Made by a program: the position numbers and the translations under genes. A model generated the notes under the pieces. That model did no database searches. It saw only the letters and a list, made by a program, of their open reading frames with translations, and was not told where the DNA came from. Of a DNA stretch of 20,459 nt, positions 13,769 through 20,459 are shown in pieces (positions within the stretch are counted from its first letter, which is position 1; every line of letters begins with the position of its first letter). Source of the DNA: JAAYCB01 sp012744395 (GTDB lineage: Bacteria; Planctomycetota; Planctomycetia; Pirellulales; Thermoguttaceae); contig JAQVNJ010000112.1 of NCBI GenBank assembly GCA_028703175.1, forward strand, positions 1 through 20,459, given 5' to 3'.

Positions 13769-14785
13769 CTACAGCGCGACCTTTTCTCCCGATCGCGCCG
13801 ACTGCTTCTCCGCCATCACGAGCCTCACCGACTCGAGCGACTGCTCCGGGGTGATGATCTCGGGCACGCTCTGGCCGCTGACGGCCTTGGCAAAATGCGC
13901 GATCTCGTTGGAGTAGCCGTCGCCCGGGGCGACCGCCGGCGTGATCGCATCGCCCTCGGCAGGGCAGACCTTCAGCGCCGGGCTGCGGTTGCAGTCGAAA
14001 ACGATCGTCGCCTTCTCCAGCACGATGTTGAAGCTCATTTCGAACCCGAAACCGGGCGTCATTGTCCAACCGCCTTCGGCCGTGACCGCGCACCGGTCGT
14101 CGTACAGGTACTGGGTGACGATATGGTCGTCATCGCCGCTGGGCCCGCTGGCGGCGCGGCTGAACACCGCCTTGGGCATGCCGAACGCGTAGTGCACGAA
14201 GTCGGAGTCGTGGATGTGGAGATCGAGGGCCGCAGCGCCGCTCTTGCCGGGATCCATCAGCCAGCCTTGCCAGGACCAGGTGGGCGTGGCGCTGAGCCGC
14301 TGAAACGTCGCCGCCAGCAGCTTGCCGTACTCGCCCGAGGCGATGATCTGCTTGACCGCCGCGTATTCGGGCCAGAAGCGGATGCAATGCCCAATCTGCA
14401 ACAGCTTGCCGTTCCGCTTCGCGGCGGCGATCATCGGCTGCCCGTCCTCCACGCTCAGCGCCATCGGCTTCTCGCAGAGCACGTTGACGCCGGCGTCGAG
14501 CGCCTTGACGGTGAAGTCCGTGTGCATGTACGTCGGCAAGGTGACCGACAGGGCGTCGAGCCGGGCTTCCGCCAACATCCGGTCAAAATCGTCATACAGG
14601 CCGATCCCGGTGAGATCCAGCGGGGCCTCGGCGCCGGCGATGTTGCCGGCCGTCCCCGCGGCGTCGGAAAACTTGGCCTTGTCCGTATCGCAAATCGCCA
14701 CGACTTGGACATCCTCGAGGGCCTTGTAGCAGCGAAAATGCATCTTGCCCATGAAGCCCAAGCCGACTATGCCGACTCGAATCAT
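13769..14785 (-). CDS. Gfo/Idh/MocA family oxidoreductase (cytosolic)
   Basis: This second cytosolic family member has 338 residues. The Rossmann motif VGLGFMGKMH is at about 7-16, CEKPMAL at 104-110 with catalytic K106, and the C-terminal domain carries ALDLHIHDSDFVHY (186-199). The ATG at 14783-14785 has CTCCC on the plus strand, read as GGGAG (14793-14797), 7 nt upstream. Only 27 nt separate it from the isomerase gene, so the two share a transcript. It differs clearly from the neighbour at 12628-13650, so the two are not a recent duplication. In pathways that pass through keto-sugars, paired enzymes of this type act at successive steps. Confidence 0.9.
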   Translation of the reverse strand: MIRVGIVGLGFMGKMHFRCYKALEDVQVVAICDTDKAKFSDAAGTAGNIAGAEAPLDLTGIGLYDDFDRMLAEARLDALSVTLPTYMHTDFTVKALDAGVNVLCEKPMALSVEDGQPMIAAAKRNGKLLQIGHCIRFWPEYAAVKQIIASGEYGKLLAATFQRLSATPTWSWQGWLMDPGKSGAAALDLHIHDSDFVHYAFGMPKAVFSRAASGPSGDDDHIVTQYLYDDRCAVTAEGGWTMTPGFGFEMSFNIVLEKATIVFDCNRSPALKVCPAEGDAITPAVAPGDGYSNEIAHFAKAVSGQSVPEIITPEQSLESVRLVMAEKQSARSGEKVAL

Positions 14786-14812
14786 CGTGCGACTCCCTAT
14801 CGTTTACAGGTT

Positions 14813-15649
14813 CTATTTGAACAGCTTCTTCATCGCCGCGGCCGTCTTTTCCGGCCTGCCCGGCTCGTAGGGCAACATTTCGGCCGTCACATAGCCGTCG
14901 TAGCCGATCCGTTCCAAGGCCGTTCTCACCGCCTGGAAGTCGACGTCGCCTTCGAGCATGTCGACAAAGCCGGCGGCCGTTCCGACGGACTTCTTGAAGT
15001 CCTTCACATGAACCCGCACGATCCGCTGGGCAAGGATCGAGATCCAGTGCTCCGGATAGCCGGTCAAGAGCACGTTTCCCGCGTCGAAATAGCTGCCCAC
15101 GGCCGCCGACCCGAAGCTGTCGATGAAGTCCCGCATTTCCAGCGGGCTGAGGAGAAACTTGTTCCAGACGTTCTCGATCCCCAGCTTCACGCCGAGTTCT
15201 TCAGCCGTCGGAACAAGTTGCTCCACCGCGTGCCGGGCGCGCTCGTAGCAGACGTCGTAGGGGACCACCGGGCTGTCCTCCAGAAAGAACACGTCGACCG
15301 CGCCCGGCACGAACAGGTAGGCATCCGTGCCCAGCCATTTCGCCACCTGCAGCGCCCGCTTCGTGAACGCGACGATCTTGGCCCGCACCGCCGGGTCGTC
15401 GTCGGTCGGCGAGCACCCCCAACTCTCACCGCTGGCGACGCCGGCGATCTCGATCCCCAACTCCCCGGCCGTGGCGACGATCCGCTCGCAGTCGGCCTGC
15501 GTCGCCTCGTGCGTCAGGACTCCCGAGCTGGCAATACACAGCTCGATGGCGTCGAAGCCCAGGTCTTTGGCCTGGGCAATCGCATCCGCCACCGGCAGCG
15601 AGGCCTCCAAGCCTCCTTCGAACATCCAGTAACTGGCGCCGATCTTCAT
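14813..15649 (-). CDS. Sugar phosphate isomerase/epimerase (xylose-isomerase-like TIM barrel)
   Basis: This 278-residue TIM-barrel enzyme of the AP_endonuc_2/IolE/DTE group uses a divalent metal to move protons in keto-sugars. Candidate metal ligands are E159 in LGIENVWN, D189 in YFDAGN, H214 in VHVKDF and E257 in TAEMLPY. Length is typical for the family. The ATG at 15647-15649 has GGAAAGGA (15657-15664) at 7-nt spacing. It lies 27 nt from each neighbouring gene, which places it inside the operon with the Gfo/Idh/MocA genes. That pairing is usual for inositol or 3-keto-sugar breakdown. Epimerase, isomerase or dehydratase activity are all possible. Confidence 0.88.
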   Translation of the reverse strand: MKIGASYWMFEGGLEASLPVADAIAQAKDLGFDAIELCIASSGVLTHEATQADCERIVATAGELGIEIAGVASGESWGCSPTDDDPAVRAKIVAFTKRALQVAKWLGTDAYLFVPGAVDVFFLEDSPVVPYDVCYERARHAVEQLVPTAEELGVKLGIENVWNKFLLSPLEMRDFIDSFGSAAVGSYFDAGNVLLTGYPEHWISILAQRIVRVHVKDFKKSVGTAAGFVDMLEGDVDFQAVRTALERIGYDGYVTAEMLPYEPGRPEKTAAAMKKLFK

Positions 15650-15676
15650 CGCCGCGTCCTTTCCGCCAAGAGGGGC

Positions 15677-17044
15677 TCAAGTCTCGTTCCAGACGCCGGG
15701 CACCGGAACCGGATAGAAGCCGTTCTCGTCCGCCTTGACCGGCGGCTCGCTGTCGTAGTCCAAATCGTCAATCTTGCCCGGGTAGAGCTGGAAATCCGAG
15801 TTCGTCATCTCTTCCCAGGTGATCTCGCGCCCCGAATTGACGGCCGCGCGGCCCATCAGGTCGGCGAAATTCGACAGGGCAGCCCGCTTCGCCTCGTTCT
15901 GCGGCTTGTCCTCGCGGATATTCTGAAGGAGCACGTTCCACTCCGCATCCCAGGGATTGTACTTCTCCGGGGGAGCTTCCCAGGCAATGTTGTCCTTGGC
16001 GATCCGCTGGCTCTTGTAGATCCGCGTCTCGCCGATGTGGACGTTTCCGGAAAACTGCGCAGCGCACTTGGTGCCATGCACGTACGTGGCGAATTCGCTG
16101 AAGCAGTGCCCGCCCAGCCAACGGACGCCGTCGGTCGCCTTCGTCCCATCGGCGAACGTCCACTCGATCGAGTAGGAATCGAACTCCTGGCCGTGGTCCT
16201 GGCTGTTGGCGATCCGCCCGCCGATCCCGCGGGCGATCACCGGCCAATCCCCCTTGAGCCAGCAAAGCTCGTCAATCTGGTGGATGTTCATCTCGGCGAA
16301 CAGCCCGCCGGAGACCCACGGGAACCGGGTGAAATTGCGAATCTGCCACTCCAGCTCGCCATACTTCTCCGGCTTCTTGCCCATCCCCCCCACCGGGTGA
16401 ATCCGGTAGGCCCGGGCGAGCATGAAATCGCCAAGCTGGCCGTCGCGCATCCGCTTGATCAGTTCCTGGCGATTGACGCTGTGACGGCATTGCAGGCCGG
16501 CGGCGATCTTGACGTTCTTCTTGTCCGCCTCCTCGCCGGCGCGAATCAACCGCCGCAGAGCGGGCGCATCGGGCCCGAAGGACTTCTCCATGAACACGTT
16601 CACGCCCTTGCTCACCGCGTACTCGGCTTGCAGCGACCGGACGTAGGCAAAACTCGTGAGCATCGCCACATCGCCGGGTCCCAGGCAGTCGATCGCCTTC
16701 TTGTAGGCGTCGAAACCGACGAACTGCCGATCCTTGGGGACGTCCACGCGGTCGCCAAACGCCTTCGAAAGGCTGGTGTGCGACCTGGTCAGCCGGTCCT
16801 CGAAGACGTCGGCCATGGCGACCAGCTTGACCGGGCCGAAGGGGGAATTCATCGCGTTGCCGACCGCGCCGCTGCCGCGGCCTCCGCAGCCGATCAGGGC
16901 CAGCCGGATCGTGTTGTCCTCCCCCGCGTGGACGCGCGGCGCTGCCAGCCCCGCCAAGGCGGCCCCCGCGGCCAACCGGCTGGTCTGCTGCAAGAACTGC
17001 CGCCGCGACGGACTGCCCGAACTGGAATTCGACGGACGATTCAT
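15677..17044 (-). CDS. Tat-exported Gfo/Idh/MocA family oxidoreductase
   Basis: This 455-residue protein opens with a twin-arginine leader, SRRQFLQ (13-19), and an Ala-rich hydrophobic stretch ending APRVHA (about 35-40), so it should be folded with its cofactor and then exported. The NAD-binding motif IGCGGRGSG lies at about 51-59, and MEKSFGP at about 152-158 takes the place of the usual EKP, with Ser for Pro. The long C-terminal half contains GGLFAEMNIHQIDELCWL, the substrate-domain motif. The ATG at 17042-17044 has AGGGAG (17051-17056) at 6-nt spacing. Exported members with bound NADP(H) are common in planctomycetes and probably act on glycans or glycosides before uptake. It sits between the SDR gene (195-nt gap) and the isomerase gene (27 nt). 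Confidence 0.88.
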   Translation of the reverse strand: MNRPSNSSSGSPSRRQFLQQTSRLAAGAALAGLAAPRVHAGEDNTIRLALIGCGGRGSGAVGNAMNSPFGPVKLVAMADVFEDRLTRSHTSLSKAFGDRVDVPKDRQFVGFDAYKKAIDCLGPGDVAMLTSFAYVRSLQAEYAVSKGVNVFMEKSFGPDAPALRRLIRAGEEADKKNVKIAAGLQCRHSVNRQELIKRMRDGQLGDFMLARAYRIHPVGGMGKKPEKYGELEWQIRNFTRFPWVSGGLFAEMNIHQIDELCWLKGDWPVIARGIGGRIANSQDHGQEFDSYSIEWTFADGTKATDGVRWLGGHCFSEFATYVHGTKCAAQFSGNVHIGETRIYKSQRIAKDNIAWEAPPEKYNPWDAEWNVLLQNIREDKPQNEAKRAALSNFADLMGRAAVNSGREITWEEMTNSDFQLYPGKIDDLDYDSEPPVKADENGFYPVPVPGVWNET

Positions 17045-17239
17045 GATGGTCTCCCTGTGATTTAGAGTCGTGTCTCAACTTGAAGTAGAAGCTGTCAGCC
17101 CTCGGCAATCAAGTGCCGGCCCGGCTCTTTCCGGAATACCTGGACCGCCGTGCGGACGGCCGCTTGCGGAAAGCTGGCAACTACGAGCCGTGCGACCGAT
17201 GCGTTTCCCAAATCCTCCAATTGCCTCTGTGTAAGAAAC

Positions 17240-18232
17240 CTAGCCCGGATACGGGCAGACGGATCGGGTCCGCCCGGCCTTGCGGAATTCGAGGGCGTCG
17301 TCGACGATCCGGAAGATGTCGTACTCCGGATCGAAGCCAAGCACCGCCCTCGACTTGCTCATGTCGATGCAGAAATCGCGGAACTCGCTGACCTCGAATC
17401 GGACAACCGCCAGGTCGAGCTTCTTCGCCACGTATTCCGCCAGGACATCATACGCGAACGGCGACGGGCCAGAGATATTGAACGCCTCACCGATGGCCGT
17501 CGGATTGCCGATCGCAAGGAGAATCGACCGGACGACGTCCTTAATGCCGACAATCTGCCTCTTGCCGGCGCTCCCGTCGGGGTGGACCAGGCAGGCGACG
17601 GCGTTCGTTCCCTTCTCGAAGTAGGCTTTTTGCTCCGCGGTCACCGCCCAGTCCTTCCAGACCGGCACGCCGAGGTTCGGCTCGCTGAGCGTCACGTGGG
17701 CGAGGATGTCGTCCTCGTCATGAACCCAGGAGAACCGCAGGATCGTGATCGGCATCCCGTACATGATCTGGTACTGCTCGCACATCACCTCTTCCAGGAC
17801 CTTGGAGAGCGGGTAGTAGCCCGGATAACCCGAATGGCGATGATTCTCGTCGATGGGAATCGGCTGGGGGTAGTAGTAGATGCCGGCCCTCGCGTCGGAC
17901 CCCGCCTGGATGTACTGCTTGATATGCCCGGCCTCCTTGCAGGCGTCGAGCAGATAGAACGTCCCCTTGACATTCGCGTCCAGAAACAGTTCCTTGTTCT
18001 CCTTGACGTTGGCCAGGTGAATCACGACGTCCATGCCCTCGATCAGCCGCCGGGCGAGCGACGGATCGCGGAGATCGCCGCAGACCACCTCCACGTTGTC
18101 CAAGCGGTCAACCTTCAGCCCGTCGGTGTATTCCAAGGCCCGCACCTGGTAGCCGGCCTTGGCGAGTTCGGGCAGGACAGCCCGGCCGATCTTTCCACCC
18201 GCCCCGGTCAACAGAACGTTCTTGACTTGCAT
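17240..18232 (-). CDS. NAD-dependent epimerase/dehydratase (extended SDR), uronate-dehydrogenase-like
   Basis: This 330-residue extended short-chain dehydrogenase has the cofactor motif TGAGGKIG (about 9-16), D53 in CGDLRD, and the catalytic Y140-x3-K144 in YYPLSK. The segment around IYYYPQPIPIDENH resembles the corresponding part of uronate dehydrogenases more than that of nucleotide-sugar epimerases, but this is by eye. Uronate dehydrogenase would turn galacturonate or glucuronate into the aldaro-lactone that feeds the glucarate-dehydratase-like enzyme at the far end of the cluster. I used the ATG at 18230-18232 because it begins the fold and has GAAAGGG (18241-18247) at 8-nt spacing; the frame is open to 18283. 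It is the first gene of the minus-strand cluster, divergent from the regulator. Confidence 0.85.
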   Translation of the reverse strand: MQVKNVLLTGAGGKIGRAVLPELAKAGYQVRALEYTDGLKVDRLDNVEVVCGDLRDPSLARRLIEGMDVVIHLANVKENKELFLDANVKGTFYLLDACKEAGHIKQYIQAGSDARAGIYYYPQPIPIDENHRHSGYPGYYPLSKVLEEVMCEQYQIMYGMPITILRFSWVHDEDDILAHVTLSEPNLGVPVWKDWAVTAEQKAYFEKGTNAVACLVHPDGSAGKRQIVGIKDVVRSILLAIGNPTAIGEAFNISGPSPFAYDVLAEYVAKKLDLAVVRFEVSEFRDFCIDMSKSRAVLGFDPEYDIFRIVDDALEFRKAGRTRSVCPYPG

Positions 18233-18442
18233 CAGTTCGACCCTTTCTTCGTCTGGATGCCTGTTGCGTTCGTCAACGGGCAAGAACTCTCCGTCCAGTC
18301 ACCGCGGCCGAACGTGTCTTCGGCCAAACGCCGCGCCAGCCCCCTGCCTGCCCGGCGCCTGTCCAAGCCGCCCGGGCCCGCGGAGCCCGTGAAGTCCGCG
18401 AAGCCTTTTTCAGCAGGCTCAATCATCGAGGACTGCCAGGGC

Positions 18443-18457
18443 AACATCAATGATGTT
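18443..18457. promoter_or_regulatory. Candidate operator: AACATCA-A-TGATGTT
   Basis: This perfect 7-bp dyad with a 1-nt centre is AT-rich against a GC-rich background. It lies in the divergent region, directly downstream (leftward) of a minus-strand TTGACG that would be the -35 box of the SDR operon. The regulator encoded to the right is the natural candidate to bind it. XylR-type proteins usually bind direct half-sites through AraC domains, so another regulator is possible. Confidence 0.45.
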
Positions 18458-18570
18458 TTGCGTCAATCGCTTTGTGCATTTGCGGCATTCTCCTCCCTGC
18501 CCCCACGCCCCCTCCGCAAGGCTAGAAGCGGAAATTCCCAGGAGAATCTCCGCACGCGCTCAGCCCAAGC

Positions 18571-18599
18571 TTCAGTCGCGGAGAAGACCCGGTTATGAT
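18571..18599 (+). promoter_or_regulatory. Candidate promoter of the XylR-type regulator gene
   Basis: TATGAT (18594-18599, five of six consensus) follows TTCAGT (18571-18576) at 17 bp spacing. It would give a leader of about 55 nt. GATAAT at 18597-18602 is an overlapping alternative. Confidence 0.4.
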
Positions 18600-18661
18600 A
18601 ATTCATCAGCAGCGGCCGCTCAACCGGCCGGCAACAGCACGGCCCGATCCAAACGCAGAGA

Positions 18662-19837
18662 ATGATCAGACCCCGCAAAGTCGCCCTGCTGATCGAGTGG
18701 TCCCGCGCATACGGCCGAGGCGTGTTGGGCGGGATCGCCGACTATGTCCGAGCCCACGGAACCTGGAAAATCTACCAGACGGAACGCCGTCTCTGTGACG
18801 GGCCGCCGGACTGGCTCAAGACCTGGAACGGCGACGGGATTATCGCCAGGATCGAAAACGTCCAGCTCCGCCGCCAGATTGCCCAGATGGACCTGCCGGT
18901 CGTCGACCTGTTCGAGCACCGCAATCGCGGCGGCGTTCCCGGGGTGCTCACCGACAACCGGGCCATCGCCCACCTCGCCGCCGATCACCTGATCACCCAG
19001 GGGCTGGAGCACTTCGCCTATTGCGGGCTGCCCGGCATCTACTCCTCCGAGGAGCGGTCGCACTGTTTTGTCCAGTACCTGCGTTCCTCCGGGTACGACG
19101 TGAGCGTCTACGACAACCCGCGCCAGGCGGAAACACCGTTCATTTCCAGCACGGAAGACTACGAATTGCGCTGCGAAGAGACCGTCGCCCGCTGGGTCGC
19201 CTCGCTGCCCAAGCCGGTTGGCCTGATGGCCTGCAACGATCTCCGCGCCCAGCAGGTGCTGATGGCCTGCGCCGACCGGAATATCGCCGTGCCCGAGGAG
19301 CTGGCCGTAATCGGCGTCGACAACGACGAGCTGATCTGCGAGTTGTGCCACCCGCCCCTCTCCAGCGTCGAGCAAAACCCGCAAGGGGTCGGCTACCAGG
19401 CCGCCGGGCTGCTCGACAAGCTGCTCGACGGCGAACAGCCGCCGCCGGCGCCGATCCTCGTCGAGCCGCTCGGCGTCGTCCCCAGGCAGTCGACCGACAT
19501 GGTCGCGGTCGGCGACGCCGACGTCGCCGCCGCCATGCACTTCATCCGCGGGCACGCCTGCGACGGAATCCGCGTGGGCGACGTCGTCCAGCACGTGCAA
19601 GTCTCCCGCAGCACGCTCGAACGCCGCTTCGCCAGGCTCCTCGGCCGCTCCCCCAAGGCCGAGATTCTCCGCGTCCAGTTGGACCGAGTCAAGCAACTCC
19701 TGGCAATGACCGATTATCCGCTGGCGAAGATCGCCCAGATCTCCGGGTTCGACTACGTCGAGTCGATGTGCACCTGCTTCAAGCGGACCACCGGGCAAAC
19801 GCCTGGCCAATACCGCGCCGAACAGGAACATCCCTGA
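18662..19837 (+). CDS. XylR-type transcriptional regulator (LacI-like sensor plus AraC HTH)
   Basis: This 391-residue DNA-binding regulator has the two-part architecture of E. coli XylR. An N-terminal periplasmic-binding-protein-like sensor (about 5-275) includes ACNDLRAQQVLMAC and the LacI-type VPEELAVIGVDNDELIC (210-226). A C-terminal AraC domain (about 285-385) has two helix-turn-helix segments, near VGDVVQHVQVSRSTLERRF and LAKIAQISGFDYVESMCTCF. It has no separate N-terminal LacI HTH. Ribosome-binding site before the ATG is weak. It is divergent from the sugar cluster and is its likely activator or repressor, with a sugar or sugar acid as ligand. Plant-polysaccharide monomers such as xylose or uronic acids are reasonable guesses. 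Confidence 0.9.
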   Translation: MIRPRKVALLIEWSRAYGRGVLGGIADYVRAHGTWKIYQTERRLCDGPPDWLKTWNGDGIIARIENVQLRRQIAQMDLPVVDLFEHRNRGGVPGVLTDNRAIAHLAADHLITQGLEHFAYCGLPGIYSSEERSHCFVQYLRSSGYDVSVYDNPRQAETPFISSTEDYELRCEETVARWVASLPKPVGLMACNDLRAQQVLMACADRNIAVPEELAVIGVDNDELICELCHPPLSSVEQNPQGVGYQAAGLLDKLLDGEQPPPAPILVEPLGVVPRQSTDMVAVGDADVAAAMHFIRGHACDGIRVGDVVQHVQVSRSTLERRFARLLGRSPKAEILRVQLDRVKQLLAMTDYPLAKIAQISGFDYVESMCTCFKRTTGQTPGQYRAEQEHP

Positions 19838-19985
19838 TTTTCCCATCGGCCATCGACTCCCGCTTCACGACTTCCGGCGACTTCGGTAGAATCGCTGAGA
19901 TTTGACGGCCAGAACAAACCGAACAAGTTGGTCGATCCCTCCACAACAGGCATCACCAGTCGCCCGTCACAAGGAGTCTCTCGGC

Positions 19986-20357
19986 ATGAAGCTGGCCAGT
20001 CGCTGTAAGGGAAGCTTTTCAAGCGACGTCCGTAGCCGGGGCGAAGCCTGTTTCCTTGCGGGACGCGTCGCGCTGCTCCGCGTCGACGAATCGGGCATCG
20101 AGGCCAAGGTTGCCGGCTCCGGCCGCATTTCCTACCACGTATCGATCGAGCTGGAAGGCCCCAACAGGTCGTCCGCGGCGGGCTCTTGCACCTGCCCCTT
20201 CTACCAGGCAGGCAGCCTCTGCAAACATCTCTGGGCCGTGATCCGGGCATTCGACGAGCATCCGCCGCAGCTGGCCGCCCAGCGCCCATCGCCGGCCGCG
20301 AGCGCCGACGACCGGCAGGAGGGACTCTTGAGCGTATCTGTCCATTTTGAAAACTGA
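19986..20357 (+). CDS. Small SWIM zinc-finger protein
   Basis: This 123-residue protein carries a SWIM motif, C68-x-C70-x8-C79-x-H81 (CTCPFYQAGSLCKHLW), which binds zinc and mediates DNA or protein contacts. The first 60 residues are the usual beta-rich lead-in, and the tail from about 92 is low complexity. SWIM domains are often fused to, or encoded beside, SNF2-type helicases, and none is seen here. I used the ATG at 19986 because AAGGAG (19971-19976) is 9 nt upstream; an in-frame ATG at 19902 lacks one. There is no obvious link to the sugar cluster. Confidence 0.8.
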   Translation: MKLASRCKGSFSSDVRSRGEACFLAGRVALLRVDESGIEAKVAGSGRISYHVSIELEGPNRSSAAGSCTCPFYQAGSLCKHLWAVIRAFDEHPPQLAAQRPSPAASADDRQEGLLSVSVHFEN

Positions 20358-20394
20358 TCTTTGTCGTGATCCGCGAATCGTTTAGATTTTCGGC

Positions 20395-20459
20395 ATGACG
20401 ATTGATGAACTCGAAGAACAACTCCGCCAGCGTGACGCCTTGATCGCGAAGCAGGCTGC
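20395..20459 (+). CDS. Partial coiled-coil ORF at window end, possibly IS66-type transposase
   Basis: The window ends after 21 codons of a new gene. It begins MTIDELEEQLRQRDALIAKQ, a charged heptad pattern typical of a coiled coil. The N-termini of IS66 transposases look like this, but so do many unrelated proteins. I see no Shine-Dalgarno before the ATG. The 37 nt between the SWIM stop and this ATG are AT-richer than the surroundings, as an IS end might be. Confidence 0.4.
   Translation, partial: MTIDELEEQLRQRDALIAKQA

Larger units (their letters stand above)
18233..18661. other. 429-nt divergent regulatory region
   Basis: There is no gene here. It lies between the SDR gene (leftward) and the XylR-type regulator gene (rightward). 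It contains a 7-bp inverted repeat GGCCGAA/TTCGGCC (18306-18312/18319-18325), a perfect 7-1-7 dyad (18443-18457), a leftward TTGACG (18461-18466 read on the minus strand) and a promoter candidate for the regulator (18571-18599). Confidence 0.65.

Noticed and set aside
12628..14785. Recent duplication of the two cytosolic Gfo/Idh/MocA genes
   Set aside because: Apart from family motifs (GLG, EKP, the HD pair), the two proteins are strongly different in sequence, so they are old paralogues.
13895..17065. 1056-codon open frame on the plus strand
   Set aside because: It is antisense to three well-supported enzyme genes. Its length comes from high GC in third codon positions; the product shows no fold-like pattern.
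17095..17239. Possible small minus-strand gene between the SDR and the Tat-exported oxidoreductase
   Set aside because: The frame is open and looks mildly protein-like, but it has no start outside the SDR gene, no ribosome-binding site and weaker third-position GC than its neighbours.
18620..19846. 408-codon open frame on the minus strand
   Set aside because: It is the antisense image of the XylR-type regulator gene; the product is Asp/Gly/Val-rich with no motif.

Overview
The window looks like chromosomal DNA of a GC-rich planctomycete, close to Pirellulales. This is an inference from gene content, not from any search. The supporting signs are a Tat-exported Gfo/Idh/MocA protein among several family members, an ECF sigma factor with a zinc-finger anti-sigma and Spy-like sensor, an XylR-type regulator, and intergenic DNA rich in palindromic and heptad repeats. 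I see no tRNA, rRNA or CRISPR array.

Region 1 (1-3840). Two remnants of one IS91-type (HUH/Y2) transposase lie in direct orientation and bracket a two-gene operon for an alanine/glycine:cation symporter and D-alanine--D-alanine ligase. The remnants are identical over 322 nt and share one frameshift. A 65-bp copy of the interior of the nearby ABC permease gene sits beside the left remnant.

Region 2 (3833-9028, minus strand). A compact operon runs: ECF sigma factor, zf-HC2 anti-sigma, Spy/CpxP-like periplasmic sensor, MacA-like adaptor, MacB-like ATPase, MacB-like permease. The order suggests an envelope- or metal-stress circuit that controls its own efflux pump. The permease gene ends exactly at the right IS91 remnant.

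Region 3 (9129-11114, minus strand). This holds a Tat-like, cysteine-rich C_GCAxxG_C_C protein and an exported TrmO/TsaA-fold protein. The latter is cut by an in-frame TAA at the position of a conserved Tyr, and the frame stays open for 60 more codons. A 580-nt intergenic stretch follows with a hairpin, a 154-bp palindromic MITE-like element and a heptad tandem repeat.

Region 4 (11115-19837). This is a carbohydrate-catabolism cluster on the minus strand: an extended SDR (epimerase or uronate-dehydrogenase-like), a Tat-exported Gfo/Idh/MocA protein, a sugar-phosphate isomerase/epimerase TIM barrel, two cytosolic Gfo/Idh/MocA oxidoreductases and a glucarate-dehydratase-like enolase-superfamily enzyme. 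A divergent XylR-type regulator is on the plus strand. The 429-nt divergent region holds a perfect 7-1-7 dyad that is a good operator candidate. The SDR and the dehydratase together suggest oxidative uronate/aldarate use; the substrate is not proven.

Region 5 (19838-20459). A short SWIM zinc-finger protein is followed by the first 21 codons of a coiled-coil protein, possibly an IS66-type transposase, cut by the window end.
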